Below, piece by piece: positions 1 to 11,040 of a DNA stretch of 64,000 nucleotides; the stretch's first letter is position 1; every line of letters starts with the position of its first letter. Under the pieces are notes generated by a model. That model saw only the letters and a list, made by a program, of their open reading frames with translations, was not told where the DNA came from and made no database searches. This DNA comes from Diplolepis rosae. Its lineage: Eukaryota; Arthropoda; Insecta; Hymenoptera; Diplolepididae. A program made the translations under genes and the position numbers. The stretch covers positions 4,092,001 to 4,156,000 of the forward strand of contig JAPYXD010000686.1 of assembly GCA_030998225.1 (NCBI GenBank), written 5' to 3'.

Positions 1-265
1 CGATCGAATATGTCAATTTTCGAGCCAAATTCTCGTCATTTGTGGGAAGTTTTTATTTCCTGCTTTCCATTTGAAGAAAACTGCGTCTGAGGCTCATCGA
101 ATGTTCTCAAGTACTTACGGTGAGGCTGCTCTTAGTGTAAGGACGTGTTGTGAGTGGTTTCAACTCTTCAAGAGCGGTGATTTTGATGTCGAGAACCGTC
201 ATGACGCACAGTGGAGTGAAATAGAAAAACGAGGTTCAAAATCATTTTCTGAGCTAAATTCTTGA
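1..265 (+). pseudogene. mariner transposase N-terminal fragment
   Basis: The frame from about 71 to 265 reads as a mariner helix-turn-helix segment (KKTASEAHRMF, then RTCCEWFQLFKSGDFDVENR), the paired-like DNA-binding region that binds the element's inverted repeats. It stops after about 64 residues, and nothing downstream resembles the D,D34D catalytic core, so it is a truncated remnant. The bases before 71 look like decayed upstream coding sequence in shifted frames. The subfamily resembles the other mariners in the window but is not the same copy. Confidence 0.75.
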
Positions 266-630
266 CCGATTTGAGATTTTTTTTTGTTGAAAAATCCAAC
301 ATTAAATTTTGAAGAGATCGTTGCAGGCCGATTTTTTGAATTTGTTGTTGTTACAACTTTTATGTTAATGTAAATAGCGTAAAAAATGTCGATTTTTCGA
401 ATTTTATTTTATATTTCTTCGAGTAAATTTTTCCTAGGCCTGTCACACCCCAGCTTCGATGCGTAGGAGTATATAGAATGGAATAATTTGGTTGACATGT
501 GAATTCATTTGTTATAAACAAATAGATATAACAATTAGTCAACGGAATGGATTGGTCATTTGTGCAATCCAATTAAGCATCGGAATCAATCGTTCCCATC
601 TCTAAGATGATATCTCATCATGAAAATTCG
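266..630. other. no recognised gene
   Basis: AT-rich sequence holding only short, unsupported ORFs on both strands. It probably contains the decayed flank of the preceding mariner fragment. Confidence 0.5.
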
Positions 631-955
631 TCATCCGTTATTATTTGTTAACTTTAACAACAAATAATATAAACAAATGCACAGTATGGGCATTTGTAGG
701 CAAAAACCAGCCGAATTTCTTACGAATCTTCATCATAATACATTGCTTGTGATGTTGACAGATGTTATCTTGTCATCCGACATTATTTATCAACTTTAGC
801 AACAAATCATATAAACAAATGAACCATATGGGCATTTGTAGGCAAAAACGAGCCAAATTTCTTCCGAATCTTAATCATAATACATTGCTTGTGATGTTGA
901 CAGATGTTATCTTGTCATCCGACATTATTTATCAACTTTAGCAACAAATCATATA
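631..955. repeat. 142-bp tandem repeat, about 2.3 copies
   Basis: Units begin at TCATCCG at 631, 773 and 915, giving a 142-bp period. The second and third units are nearly identical and the first is more diverged. The unit contains GGGCATTTGTAGGCAAAAAC and a CAACTTTAGCAACAAAT stretch with short internal inverted symmetry. No coding potential is seen. Confidence 0.85.
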
Positions 956-1303
956 ACTTATGAACTTATGGCAGGTCGAGACCCTTCATAGCTCACATCG
1001 GTCAGCAAAGTGAAAACCCTAAGAAGGGTAGAGACAAAACCTTAATAAATTCTGAGTCCCGACTACTAAATCATTTACATTAGCTAAACAGATGTTACAA
1101 AAGTAATAACTGAGTATCGAAGAGAAACATAAGTTCAGCATAGACAAGCTAACCATAAATTTCAGATTTAGGAATTTAGCCTTATAGCCTAAGTTATAAA
1201 ATATTCCGTAGAACTGCAGGTCATTATAGTTTTAAGCAACATTGAAAAACACTTTTTAATTTTGAAGAAAAAGAAATGAGCTCGAGATTAGAAGTTATAA
1301 AGA
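956..1303. other. no recognised gene
   Basis: Mostly AT-rich non-coding sequence between two tandem arrays. No ORF, RNA gene or TE family recognised. Confidence 0.4.
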
Positions 1304-1520
1304 AGAATAAAATCTGAAGAAGCAATAGTTGAAATTTGTCTTAGTATTTGCAGCCGTAAAATAAAATAAAATTGAAAGCAGTAACAATTGAAATTTGTCT
1401 AAGGATTTGCAGTCGTAAAATAAAATAAAATCTAAAGTGGTAACAATTGAAATTTGTCTAAGGATTTGCACTCGTAAAATAAAATAAAATCTAAAGTAAC
1501 AATAATCGAAATTTCCCCAA
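1304..1520. repeat. 59-bp tandem repeat, about 3.5 copies
   Basis: GAAATTTGTC anchors recur at 1331, 1390 and 1449, with a degraded one at 1508, an exact 59-bp period. Each unit ends in a GTAAAATAAAATAAAAT tract. A 95-residue minus-strand ORF across it is only a translation of the repeat. Confidence 0.85.
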
Positions 1521-2011
1521 AGGAACAATGTATTAATCTGTAGTGGCGTACGTGACAAAAAACGCCACAGTGTCTTGAACAATTTTTGATAAGTGCGAGA
1601 AACCTTCTAGGTGCAAATGAAAATGTCTGTTACTTTTTTTTTTTTTTTTTTTTTTTTGGTGAGGAGGAAAAATGGCAAAATCTTTTATAGACGTTGTACA
1701 GGACTCTCCTAGGACGGGTCTAGGTATACCTGTTAAAACCAGAAAACCCCCTCTCTCGAACCAATACACCACCCGCGGAACCGCCTTTCGGCTTTAAACT
1801 TCACGGATGGTTGGTTCCATTGAAATCGCGTACGACTCTTCCGTCATCCATTCGCTCGGAACTTCCATTCGCGGCCACACGCCCACTAGGGTAACCGACT
1901 AGCCGCGCCACCCGGGGGAGAAACAAACAGATTCCCCCCCCCCCCCGAACGACGCGGACAGTCAAGTCTACCCGAGGCGCAGGACCGCGCGTGCAGGCCC
2001 CGATGCGATTT

Positions 2012-5000
2012 CTACTGGCCCTCCCCGTTGTTTCGCTCCCGACGCCCATCAAGTTCTCTCGTCTTCATCACAAGTGTGACGAATGACTCGATGAGCGTCC
2101 AGAACCGTTCAGACTGGAGCATGAGGGGGACCATCGTGTCAGGAGTAAGTTCGGAACCCACCGCCTGGCCGAGGACCTCCCTAGCCACACCCCATTTTGC
2201 GCAGACGAAGAGTGCGTGCTGCGCGTTATCCACCGGGGAATTGCAGTAGCAACACGTCTCCTCGTCTCTCTTCTTAAAGCGCCTCAGGTACGCGTTAAAA
2301 CAGCCATGGCCCGAGAGCGCCTGCGCCAAGTAAAAGCTGATTTCCCCGTGCTTTCTGTTCAGCCAGGTCGCGAGCTCCGGGATCAGGCGGTAGGTCCATC
2401 TCCCTGTCTGCTCACCATGCCATCTCATCTGTCATTTCTCGACGAGTCTGCGCCTTCCATCCTTGCGGATGGCCTCCTTCGAGCGAGCGATTTCCTGCAG
2501 GTCGGCGCAGTTAAGCTCCTTGCGAAGCTGAAAGGTTTCCTGCCTTTCCTCCGCCAATAAATCTATTGGCGGGACGCTCGCCAGGACCAGCACAGCGCTC
2601 GTCGAGATAGTTCTATATGCCGAAACTATTTTCAGCGCGACAAGTCTCTGCGCCGAGAACAGCTTCTTCTGGATAGCATGGTTTTGCAAGGCATTGGACC
2701 AGACCGGAGCTGCATAAAGCAGCTTCGAATGGACCACGCTTGCCACCAGTCTTCTTTTCGCTTCCCTGGGTCCACCAATGTTTGGCATAAGCCGGGCCAA
2801 GATCGCTCCACATTGGATGGCTTTGGCAGCTGCGATCTTTAGGTGTTCGCCAAAGCTAAGCCTACGATCCAGCTGCACCCCCAGGTACTTAATGCTTGTT
2901 TTCCACTCGACTTCATGCTCTCCGAGAACGATCCTCGGATATTGGAAGGATCTCCTGTCCGTAACGAGCAAAGCCTCGGTTTTCTCAGGGGCCATTTTAA
3001 GGCCTCTGCTATCTAACCAGCGCTTCGCTCGCCACAGACTTTCATTGATCCTCAGCTCTAGGATTCTGACGTTGTCAGCGGCGCACACGACAAGTGCGTC
3101 ATCCGCGAAGCCGACGATGCTCGTTCCAGCAGGCAGGTCCATGCGCAGAAAGACATCGTACATGATGTTCCAAACGAGTGGACCCACCCGCGACCCTTGA
3201 GGAGCGCCACATGTCATCTCTTCTTTGAGAGACCATTTGTCGCCCTCGTATATCACCCACCTGTCGCTCAGATAGTCATCTATCATTCGCAACAGGTAGT
3301 CTGGAACCTTTTTCCGCACCATCGCCTCGATGCAGATGTTCCATCTCGCGGTATTGAACGCATTGCGTATGTCAATGCTGACCAACGCACAGAATCCCTT
3401 ACGCTTACCAGTTCCTTTTCTTGCATTTGTGGCGATGTTAACCACAGCTTGGATGGCGTCCACAGTGGACCTGCCTTTCCTGAATTCGAACTGGTTTTCT
3501 GAGAGCCCGTTCTCCCCGACCAAGAGAGCCTGAAGCCGTTGTAGAATCAACTCCTCCAGAAGCTTCCCCATCGTATCCAATAAGCATATTGGTCTATACG
3601 ACGAGGCAACCCCTAGAGGTTTGTTGCCCTTCCTCAGCAGGACCAACCTCTGCTTCTTCCAATCTGCGAAGAACCTCCCATCCCGAAGACAGGAGTTGAA
3701 GGCTTCTAGGAGGACCTCCGGGTATGCCCCGATCACCTCTTTGAGGATCTCGTTCGGCACCCCGTCGATACCCGGCGCTGTATTTGCCTTAAGCCTTCCA
3801 CCCGCTCTCTAGTTCTTCGAGAGTGAAGAGTTCTTCGCGCCTGACCACGCAGGAACTTCGGTCGTGTCTTTGGAACTGCTCCACGTGTGGAAACAAGTTT
3901 CGCACAATGTACTTAACCCGATCGGGATTATCCAGGCCCGGGGTCTTTCTTCTAGTCACCAATCTCTTGGTGACTATTTTGAAGGCGAGACCCCATGGAT
4001 CCTTCTCGACCTCACCGATCAAGTCTTTCCAGCATTGAAGTCGGCTTTTCTTTATGCCTCGCCTCAAAGCTGTTTTTGCCCCTTTCCATGCCTCGTGCAG
4101 CGTAGCATCCCCCTTTGAACGGGTGAATTTTCGCCGCGCTCCGAGGCATTCTCGACGTCGTGCTGCCAGCTGGTCGTTCCACCAGTACATCGAACCCTTG
4201 GCTTGCCTGCGCTTACGGCGAGGCATCGAGTAGTCACAAGCCGCGACCACCTTCTGCCTCACCGAGCGCACAGCAGCTTCATACGATCCAGCAGGGCAGA
4301 CCCAACCAAGCTTATCGATGAGCCTGGTTTTTTCGAGGTGTTCGCGATGTCTTTCCCTGCAGAGTCGTCTCGTGTTCCAGGAGGGGCTCCTTCGTTTGCC
4401 GCCCCTACCCTTTTACACCGCTTGACACCCTTGTTCTAGACTAAATTTGATGCACCGGTGGTCACTCAAGGTTATTACCTCGAGGACCGACCAGTCGCTT
4501 ATCCTTGAAGCGAGGCGAGGTGCGGCAATCGTGAGGTCAATTATTGACCCTCCCGCTCCTCGTCTGAACGTGAAATCCCCGCCCTGATTCAGGACGATCA
4601 GGTCGTTCCTAGCGACCATCTCACCAACCAAGATTCCCCTCCTATCTAGGCGGGCCTCACCCCACTCGGGCGACTTACTGTTGAAGTCACCCCCTATGAG
4701 GGATCGCCCGATGGCCTCACTGAGGCTTTCCTCAAGGAGGAGGATCTGGGTCTCAAAGACATCGAAGGGATCGCCGGGGGAGAAGTAGCAGCTGTACACA
4801 CGCACACCCGCCACCTCCACCCAAACGAACCCCGCGTCGGTCTCCAGGAAGTCCCCGACGCCTAAATCAGGGTTACAAACAAGGATGCCGGCCCTCCTTG
4901 ATGCATCCAGATACCAAGCAGAGTTTTCGGACCACTTGTACTGCTCACTGATGAGCAGCACATCGGCCCCCCTCTCCCTGGCAGTCTGCATCAGGAGGTC

Positions 5001-5150
5001 CTGGGCATCCCTCCCCCTTCCGAGGTTGAGCTGCAGGAACTTCAATTCCTGCCTCTCAACCTCCGAAGCTCTTCCCGGAAGACCGGGCAGGAGCCGCTCC
5101 CTGTCACATGGGCGACATCTTTGTCGCCCCTGTCTATACATGTCAGACAC
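2012..5150 (-). pseudogene. non-LTR ORF2: endonuclease plus reverse transcriptase
   Basis: This polyprotein nicks the target DNA and reverse transcribes the element RNA. The endonuclease domain (5150-4413) shows QLNLGRG, SEQY, GGDFNSKSPEWG and a terminal LSDHR. The RT domain (about 3797-2600) shows YRPICLLDTMGKL, GAPQGSRVGPLVWN and the catalytic FADDALVV, so the active-site aspartates are present. The C-terminal piece (2428-2012) carries CCYC...HALFVC, a CCHC-type motif usual in the clade. Damage: in-frame stops at about 4413 and 2432 and a frameshift near 3797. ORF2 starts inside the end of ORF1 in another frame, as in R1 elements. Not functional as written. Confidence 0.85.
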
Positions 5151-5860
5151 CTTGGTGGCGCCTTACAACTCCTGGCCAAGTGTCCCGTGGCGCCGCATCT
5201 CCAACAGACGTTTTTTCTGTCGGGGTTGCTGCAGCCCCTGGACCCGTGGCCGTACCCAAGGCATCTGAAGCAGCGGGCGACTTCCACGTGCCCGCGAATT
5301 CTTTTTTCTCTTTTTTCTTCTTTTTCTTTTCTTTTTTTTTCTTTTTCTTTGTGACCACATGCCAGTCCCCTTCTTTATTTGGGGGCTGGCTCGTGGCCAC
5401 CTGGGCATAAGAGGGCGAAGAGGAACCCTTTCCCCTCTTAGGAGTTTTTTCCAGAGGGGGGGAGGGTGCATATCTCTTTTGCCCCATCACCTGATTTTTT
5501 GGGGTATCTCCCAGAGACGCCGAATGTGGTCTCTGAAAGATCCCCAATTTCCTTATAGCGGGGTGAGATTCCATTTTCTTCTGGATTTTCACCCCGCTCT
5601 CCAGGAGGCACTTGTGGGTGTTGAGCATACCGCTCAACACCTCAGTTTCCTCATTCACCGAGTCTTTAACGAAGCTAGGGTTATTCCTCAGCATACCCTG
5701 TTGGATAACGCTGAGGGCCCTGGCTAGTTTTTCCATTTTGTCATTTTGCTCCTTCAGGAGCTGAAGGACGTCTTGCCATCCCTCAGCCCCTGGAGGAGTG
5801 TGTGAGTGCGCATCTAGCGCCTTAACCTCTTTATCTCCTTCATTTTTTTAGAATACATAG
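5042..5860 (-). pseudogene. non-LTR ORF1 (gag-like, three CCHC knuckles)
   Basis: Nucleic-acid-binding ORF1 protein. The C-terminal part (5287-5042) has three knuckles in a row: CFRCLGYGHGSRGC, CWRCGATGHLARSC and CLTC...SGSC. The N-terminal part is open from about 5860, contains the internal Met at 5736, and runs into a lysine-rich block encoded by an A-rich tract (plus-strand T/C tract 5310-5352). After that tract the knuckles lie in another frame. The usual middle region of ORF1 seems to be missing, so slippage or collapse at the A-rich tract probably joined distant parts. Confidence 0.75.
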
Positions 5861-6955
5861 CTAATACCGTCCTGTTTTAAGACGGTTCGCCCATCATGGG
5901 AGCCCTACCGCAGTAGGGCTACTATCCCGGCCTGTATAGATCCCTAGTTATGTGCGCCGAAACCGAGAAGCGGCTTATCGGATGGTCGATCCTATCAGCA
6001 CATTTAAATGAGGCTAGAAAAAGGTTACGGGATAGGCCCGCGCCATAATGATGCAAAAGGGTTAACGTCACCCCTATCGAGCGAGCGGTGCCGGGTCCGC
6101 CCCGACACCTGACCCGGACTTCAGGCTAGACGATTTGCGATTTATCCTACGCAGCGTCGGATATAAGGAAATACTGACCAGGTAATCCTTCATTCCTGCG
6201 CCCGGACGTCCATGATTTCAACCCCGAAATTGGCTCCAGACAGCAGAAACGTGAGCGGTTTTCCCAATTTAACATGTGGTTTCACGGGATCTTTGCCCTT
6301 CGCGGTTGAGCACCGGAGGGACTTACATTTACCCATATTACTTCCACAGAGGTGAGGTACTGACATCGCGTCCTACCCTGGTCGAGAGGCTACTACTCCT
6401 CCCTTGGCTAGTCTATCGGGAATATCCACCAGGCGCCGGCCGCAGCCCCATTCACTCAGCATCCCATTCATTCTGGTGTGTGTGGGTGGCGGTGTCGTGC
6501 ATGTGATTGTGGTGTGACCGCAAGAGCGCACGCGGGAAGTTCAGCGTCATCGCCGCATACGCATTTGGGGCAATACCCCGATTAAGGGGCCCCTCGCATT
6601 CACTCCGTGCTCGTTCATTCGGCATCAAGAGACCTGTTCAAGGTCCCCCGATGCTTTAGCTCCACACCGCCTCCTCACACGCTTGAAAGTCGCAGAACAA
6701 CCGTCGTGGCACGTGCGCCCGGCAGGCCCATCACTAGGGAAAAGCCTGTCTATGAGGCTCCCTTGGCGGCCATCCTGACGGCGACAGCCCTACTGCTGGC
6801 AGAGTCCTTGCGGCTACTACCGTCGGTGGGCTGCAGGACGCGTCTGCTCCGTCTTTGGACTCATACATTCACCTCGGCGAGACCCTGCCCGCCCGCAAAA
6901 CGCTCTCTCGGTTGTTAGGTGTGTTGTGTTCAGTGTCGCTGTAATGTGTTGTACT
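5861..6955 (-). other. GC-rich 5' region of the R1-clade element
   Basis: About 1.1 kb of GC-rich sequence directly upstream of ORF1 on the minus strand, in line with the 5' UTR of R1-clade elements, which holds an internal promoter. No conserved ORF is recognised; the small plus-strand ORFs at 6276-6918 look like chance openings in GC-rich DNA. Composition drops sharply to AT-rich near 6955, which sets the 5' boundary. Confidence 0.5.
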
Positions 6956-7182
6956 GAGTATACCGGAGAATATACAGACGAAGTGCTCAAACGAGTGCAT
7001 AGAAAGACAGGCCATAAGTCCAGATACGCCGCAGCTCAATGGGGTTTCAGAGCGCTTTAACCATACAATACAAAAGGAAATTTGCGCATTGATGTTAGAT
7101 TCGAAATTTCCACCAAGAATGTGGGATCTTGCGCTTGGGGCCGCGATCTATGTGTACAATAGGATAGAAGCTCGATAAATTG
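6950..7182 (+). pseudogene. Copia (Ty1-like) integrase fragment
   Basis: The frame from 7020 reads PDTPQLNGVSERFNHTIQ and then FPPRMWDLALGAAIYVYNR, the typical end of a Copia integrase core with the catalytic glutamate in SER. Just upstream, in a neighbouring frame, GEYTDEVLKRV resembles the preceding strand, so a frameshift lies near 7010. It ends in a stop at 7176. It is a scrap squeezed between the 5' end of the R1-clade element and the minus-strand Gypsy remnant; no LTRs are seen. Confidence 0.75.
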
Positions 7183-7871
7183 AGGTTTATTTGTTGTTTA
7201 TTTGTATTAAATATTTTCATATACGCTTTGTTGCTATTGCTAGAAATAATTGCATATCCTAGGTATACTCCTTTTCAAGGATGTCATTGCGAAATGAAAC
7301 CTTCGTTTTGTTGACTGTTTTTTATTCTCACATAAAAATATGAAACAGTTTTTGCTGGTACCAATATAGTTTCCTGTATTTTAAAAGGAAAAATTTCACT
7401 ATTTATTTCAAGTTGTTTTTCTGCATAATTGATTTTAGCATTATTGTTTTTAAAATACTCTGTACATAATGTTGACTATCATGTTCGATTGGTACTTCGT
7501 TAAGGATTATGTCGGTGTGGTCGGGTAGCGGAAAATATTGATCGTTATCTGTCCAAGTGTAAATACAAGGTGTTTATTTGTTGATTTATTATTTATTTAT
7601 TTATTTATTTTATTTGGTCCAGCTCCTGTGTCTATTATCATGTGTATAGGGTTTTTAATCCTTCTACGGATAAAATTATATGAAAACTTGTATTGATTGA
7701 ACTCAAATAGATCCTTTCAGTTTTATTTCCAATGAAATAAGGTGTATGTATTTGTTTACTTAAGCCCTCCTTTGCGCACCCATTTCGAAATTCATTTTCC
7801 TGTTGATTAACTTTTTGCTACTGAAATTTTTATTGTTGTTGTTGTAATTGTTGATTAATATTAATTTGCTT

Positions 7872-7912
7872 GTTACAACTCCTGGATTTATGTCTTGGTG
7901 TATTACAAGAAT
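7872..7912 (-). pseudogene. gag zinc knuckle with first cysteine lost
   Basis: Minus-strand reading gives stop-YSCNTPRHKSRSC, the spacing of C-X2-C-X4-H-X4-C with a TGA where the first Cys codon should be. A Gln-rich tail and a stop follow. It marks the nucleocapsid end of gag in the broken Gypsy remnant. Confidence 0.65.
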
Positions 7913-8057
7913 ATCAAATAAACTCAAAACTTTTATCTGGATTCTTGTTCTGATTAAAATTAAGATTTTTATTTATATTTCGATTATTTTTGCCTTGATT
8001 AAATTTCAATCATAAATTCAAATTTCATTTGAAGTTATTTTGTATAAAATTACGGTA

Positions 8058-9105
8058 AGGTAATGGAACCAATACTCGATCAGCATCCATGTAGGTTACG
8101 GAAAAAGACCTTTCAAAGTGTATAGCATTAGAGTAATAAATTAAACTTTTGTGTATATATTGTAGAAAAAGGTTTTTTTTATTGAATTCCAGGCGCAGAA
8201 AATTTTTTTGTGTCGTTTTGTAAATGAATTAGGCGTTTTTAAAACATTACTTTTGGGTACCAATACTCGATCACCGAAAACCCTGCGAAACCAGTAGTCG
8301 ATCAGCAAGGGACCAATAGTCGATCATGTCATTTGTGATCAGATGTTTTACGGAGAGTAAAGTTTTTCTTTTCTGATCTTCACCATCTGCACATGATTAT
8401 TTTATTAATGTAGTATGTACTGTAACTCATAGTTAAATTTAAAATATAGGTCACTGTGAAAGTATATATGCACATCAAAACAATCATATAACCTCAAAAA
8501 CATACATGCAAAAATTAAAGCATTTATGTGAAAATTTTTGAAAAATATCACTTTTTTATAGTTTTCACTAATCGAGCACTATAAAATTTCGACCAGAAGT
8601 TAAAAAACTCATTTTTAAGAATTAAAAAAAAACGAACACAGCTTCGCGGTAGGCTGATCGACTTTTGGTTCCCCTTCGCTTTTTGTATACCAAAAGACGA
8701 TCAGCTTTTTTTACATATTTAATCAAATTTTTTATTATAATTACCTGTCTGTAATAATAGAAAAAGCCTTCATAGGCCTGGTAATGCCTTCTCTCACGCG
8801 ATTTTTCCAACTTTTCCCTGATTATCGTCCAACTTAGTACGGACACATGAGAGTTGGCGGCACCACTGATCGACGGCGCAGGCGACTGTAACGCACGAAA
8901 TTCAACGAGCGCGTAGGGGAAATATTTTTCTCATACACTATGTTATATTTTTGAATAATAATTGGGCAGTATAATATTGTTAAGTATTTTTTTTAAATGT
9001 TACAATTTTTTTGCAGTATTTTGCTCTTTTGAATTCATAATAAACATGAATTCATACCGAAGTGATCGAGTATTGGTTACTGATCGAGTATTGGTTCCAT
9101 TACCT
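8058..9105. mobile_element. 1.05-kb TA-flanked MITE with dispersed terminal motifs
   Basis: A 26-bp perfect terminal inverted repeat (AGGTAATGGAACCAATACTC then GATCAG; 8058-8083 and complement 9080-9105) is flanked by TA on both sides (8056-8057, 9106-9107), as expected for the Tc1/mariner superfamily. Variants of the inner motif ACCAATACTCGATCA recur inside, for example near 8259, 8291, 8310, 8653, 8684 and 9061. A 74-residue minus-strand ORF (8622-8846) is not recognised. It interrupts the Gypsy remnant's gag tail. Confidence 0.85.
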
Positions 9106-9235
9106 TATATATTTTGGTTATTATTTTGATTGAAATCTTGATTTTGGTTAAACCTGTTTTCTGGAAAAAATTAGGATGGGTTGGAAAACTATTTATATTT
9201 CTTTAATCGCTCGCATTTCTTTGTTGACCTTGGCC

Positions 9236-9860
9236 TTACACCTTGTAGCCCTGCGAGAGTCTCCATTGAGTCCACTGACCTTGCCTATTCCCTAGGTATT
9301 GATTATTTTGACTAGTCAAGTTATTTCTAAATTGATTTCCTTGTAGATTTTTATTTGTTAATTGTTCAACAAATTGTAAACAGGTTACTGCTGTGTAACT
9401 TGTTTTTGATATATTTGACATTTTATTGGTTCCTCTCGTGTTGAATTTATTTCATTTGTTTCTGAAATTTTCTGTTATTAAGTGATGATTTTTCAGCTTT
9501 CTAAAATAGTGAATGTTGTCTGTTTCCTCTCCGTAGTAAGTTTCTTGCGGTTGAATTTATTAATTAATCATTAATTAATTAATTTCAGCTTAAAATGTGG
9601 GATAAAACAATCGATCACGTCTCTTTCTAGATTTATTTCAAATTCAACAGATTCTTTTCCATTGTTGTTTACCATGTGATGTTCAAGAATTTCTGCTGCA
9701 ATTTCTTGTATCTGAGTTGCATAGTATAAAACACCCACTTTTTCCCACATATATATTCTACCTGAATCTTCCGGTAGTTCATATACAGTTTTTGATGGTA
9801 AAAAATCGTTTTCAGTTTTGAAATAAAATCTTCTAAATTAGTATAATAATTTCCGATTAT
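9236..9860 (-). pseudogene. Gypsy gag body, frameshifted
   Basis: Reading leftwards from 9860, the frames give YTNLEDFISKLKTIF, then after a shift IYMWEKVGVLYYATQIQEIA, and further on a Gln/Asn-rich region (9421-9236). This pattern of LEDF, a YMWE-like motif and a downstream Q/N-rich tail fits capsid of insect Gypsy elements. Several stops and frameshifts are present. The Tc1-like fragment abuts it at 9866. Confidence 0.65.
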
Positions 9861-9865
9861 TACAC

Positions 9866-10240
9866 GTCCCGGGATATTGACTGTCCACCAAGATCCCCGG
9901 ATTTGACTCCACCGGACTTTTGTTTGTGGAGATATTTGAAGAGTATAATTTATGCCAATAAGCCAAAGACCATAGAAGAGCTCAAAAACAACATTCGATG
10001 CGATATGGCAGAAATATCGCTGCAGACGCTGGTTAATGTGATGGAAAATGCCAAAAAGAGCTCGCTTTTGTCTCTCCAATAACGGCGGGCACTTCATCGA
10101 TGTTGTTTTCAAAAATTAGTTGAGATAAATTGTAAAAGGGTAAGCTTAATAAAAAAAAAACTTTCCGAAATATATTGAGAATTATCAGAGTTATTCAATA
10201 TTTTTATTGACCAGATTGAGATGGCGAACCCTGTACATCT
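9866..10240 (+). pseudogene. Tc1/IS630-like transposase 3' fragment
   Basis: The plus-strand frame reads PPRSPDLTPPDFCLWRYLKS, then KPKTIEELKNNIRCD, the C-terminal catalytic part (third acidic residue in the TPxDF motif) of the family also seen at 18061-19151. It ends with an apparent terminal sequence ...GGCGAACCCTGTA at about 10237. The 5' part is missing. Inserted in the gag of the Gypsy remnant. Confidence 0.8.
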
Positions 10241-10340
10241 TCTTGCTTCTCCTGTAAATTTACTTCTCAATAACTTGACCGAATTTTCTTCTGGATTTGG
10301 AATAATTTACTTAGCTTCCTTGCAAGTTTAAGATAGTTCG

Positions 10341-10900
10341 AGCGAACACTGTCACTCTGAAGTTAATCTCAACTGAAATGTTGTCTGCAACAGAAAGTAG
10401 AGAACTTCATAAGGTTTCTACAACTTCTTATCGGCAACACCGCGCGCGCGTTTATTATTATTTTCCGGGGGCTATCTCACGTCAGTGAGTAACATAACAT
10501 AATTTGTTTTGCGGCAAACTTGAATTATCCAGATTCCCGCCACTTGCAGCCACTTCATCATCTTTAGTGCTCTGCAACGTTGCCATATCTTTCAATTGAA
10601 AATATCAAACGTGTATGCACGCGTGAAAGTAGCAACTGTAAAAAAGGTTGCTGTAAAAGTTCATAAAGTATGAAAAAAGTAGTTAATTAATGATTACTTC
10701 AATATATGTCAATTTTTTTTATATCTTGTACAGCGTTTTCAAGTTATACGACAAATAGCGGCAAATAAGGATACTTCCCGTAAGAGACCAGCTAATTTCA
10801 TTATTTAATTTCTCAAAAACTGTGCTGTAACAACGATTGATTTTTTGCATAGACATCCGTTATAGTGCCTAAATTCAGTATACAAAATTACAGAACAATC
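10341..10900. other. unidentified insertion between two gag segments
   Basis: Separates two collinear minus-strand gag segments. Contains a CGCGCGCG patch near 10442, a non-coding interior and no recognised ORF. Likely another inserted element, boundaries unknown. Confidence 0.4.
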
Positions 10901-11040
10901 TTGTGGTAACTGGGTTTCCGCTCAAACTACCTTAATAAAAATAGGTGATGGTACTTTGCTTGATTTGTCAAAATAAGGAACAATCTCAAGAGCATCTCGT
11001 AGAGACACTTGTTGGTTTATTGGTAAAGTCATTTCGGTAG

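Larger units (their letters stand above)
1634..6955 (-). mobile_element. R1-clade non-LTR retrotransposon, degenerate
   Basis: Minus-strand element. A run of about 24 T at 1634-1657 is its 3' poly(A) tail; then come a short 3' UTR, ORF2 (5150 down to 2012), ORF1 (about 5860 down to 5042) and a GC-rich 5' region up to about 6955. The triple CCHC knuckle at the end of ORF1, an apurinic-type endonuclease N-terminal to the reverse transcriptase, and a C-terminal CCHC-type motif in ORF2 place it in the R1/TRAS/Waldo group. Neither 28S rDNA nor TTAGG telomeric repeats flank it. GC content is far above the surroundings, suggesting a more recent arrival than most neighbours. Exact 5' end and target duplication are unresolved. 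Confidence 0.85.

Noticed and set aside
631..955. CRISPR-like regular spacing
   Set aside because: It is a contiguous tandem repeat with no spacers, in a eukaryotic genome.
1295..1582. 95-residue minus ORF with repeats
   Set aside because: Translation of a 59-bp tandem DNA repeat; not a protein repeat family.
6276..6918. Plus-strand ORFs in the GC-rich region
   Set aside because: Located antisense in the 5' region of the R1-clade element and without recognisable domains; GC-rich DNA has few stop codons.
8622..8846. 74-residue ORF in the MITE as transposase remnant
   Set aside because: No DNA-binding or catalytic motif is recognisable; it contains copies of the terminal motif, so it is likely a chance ORF.
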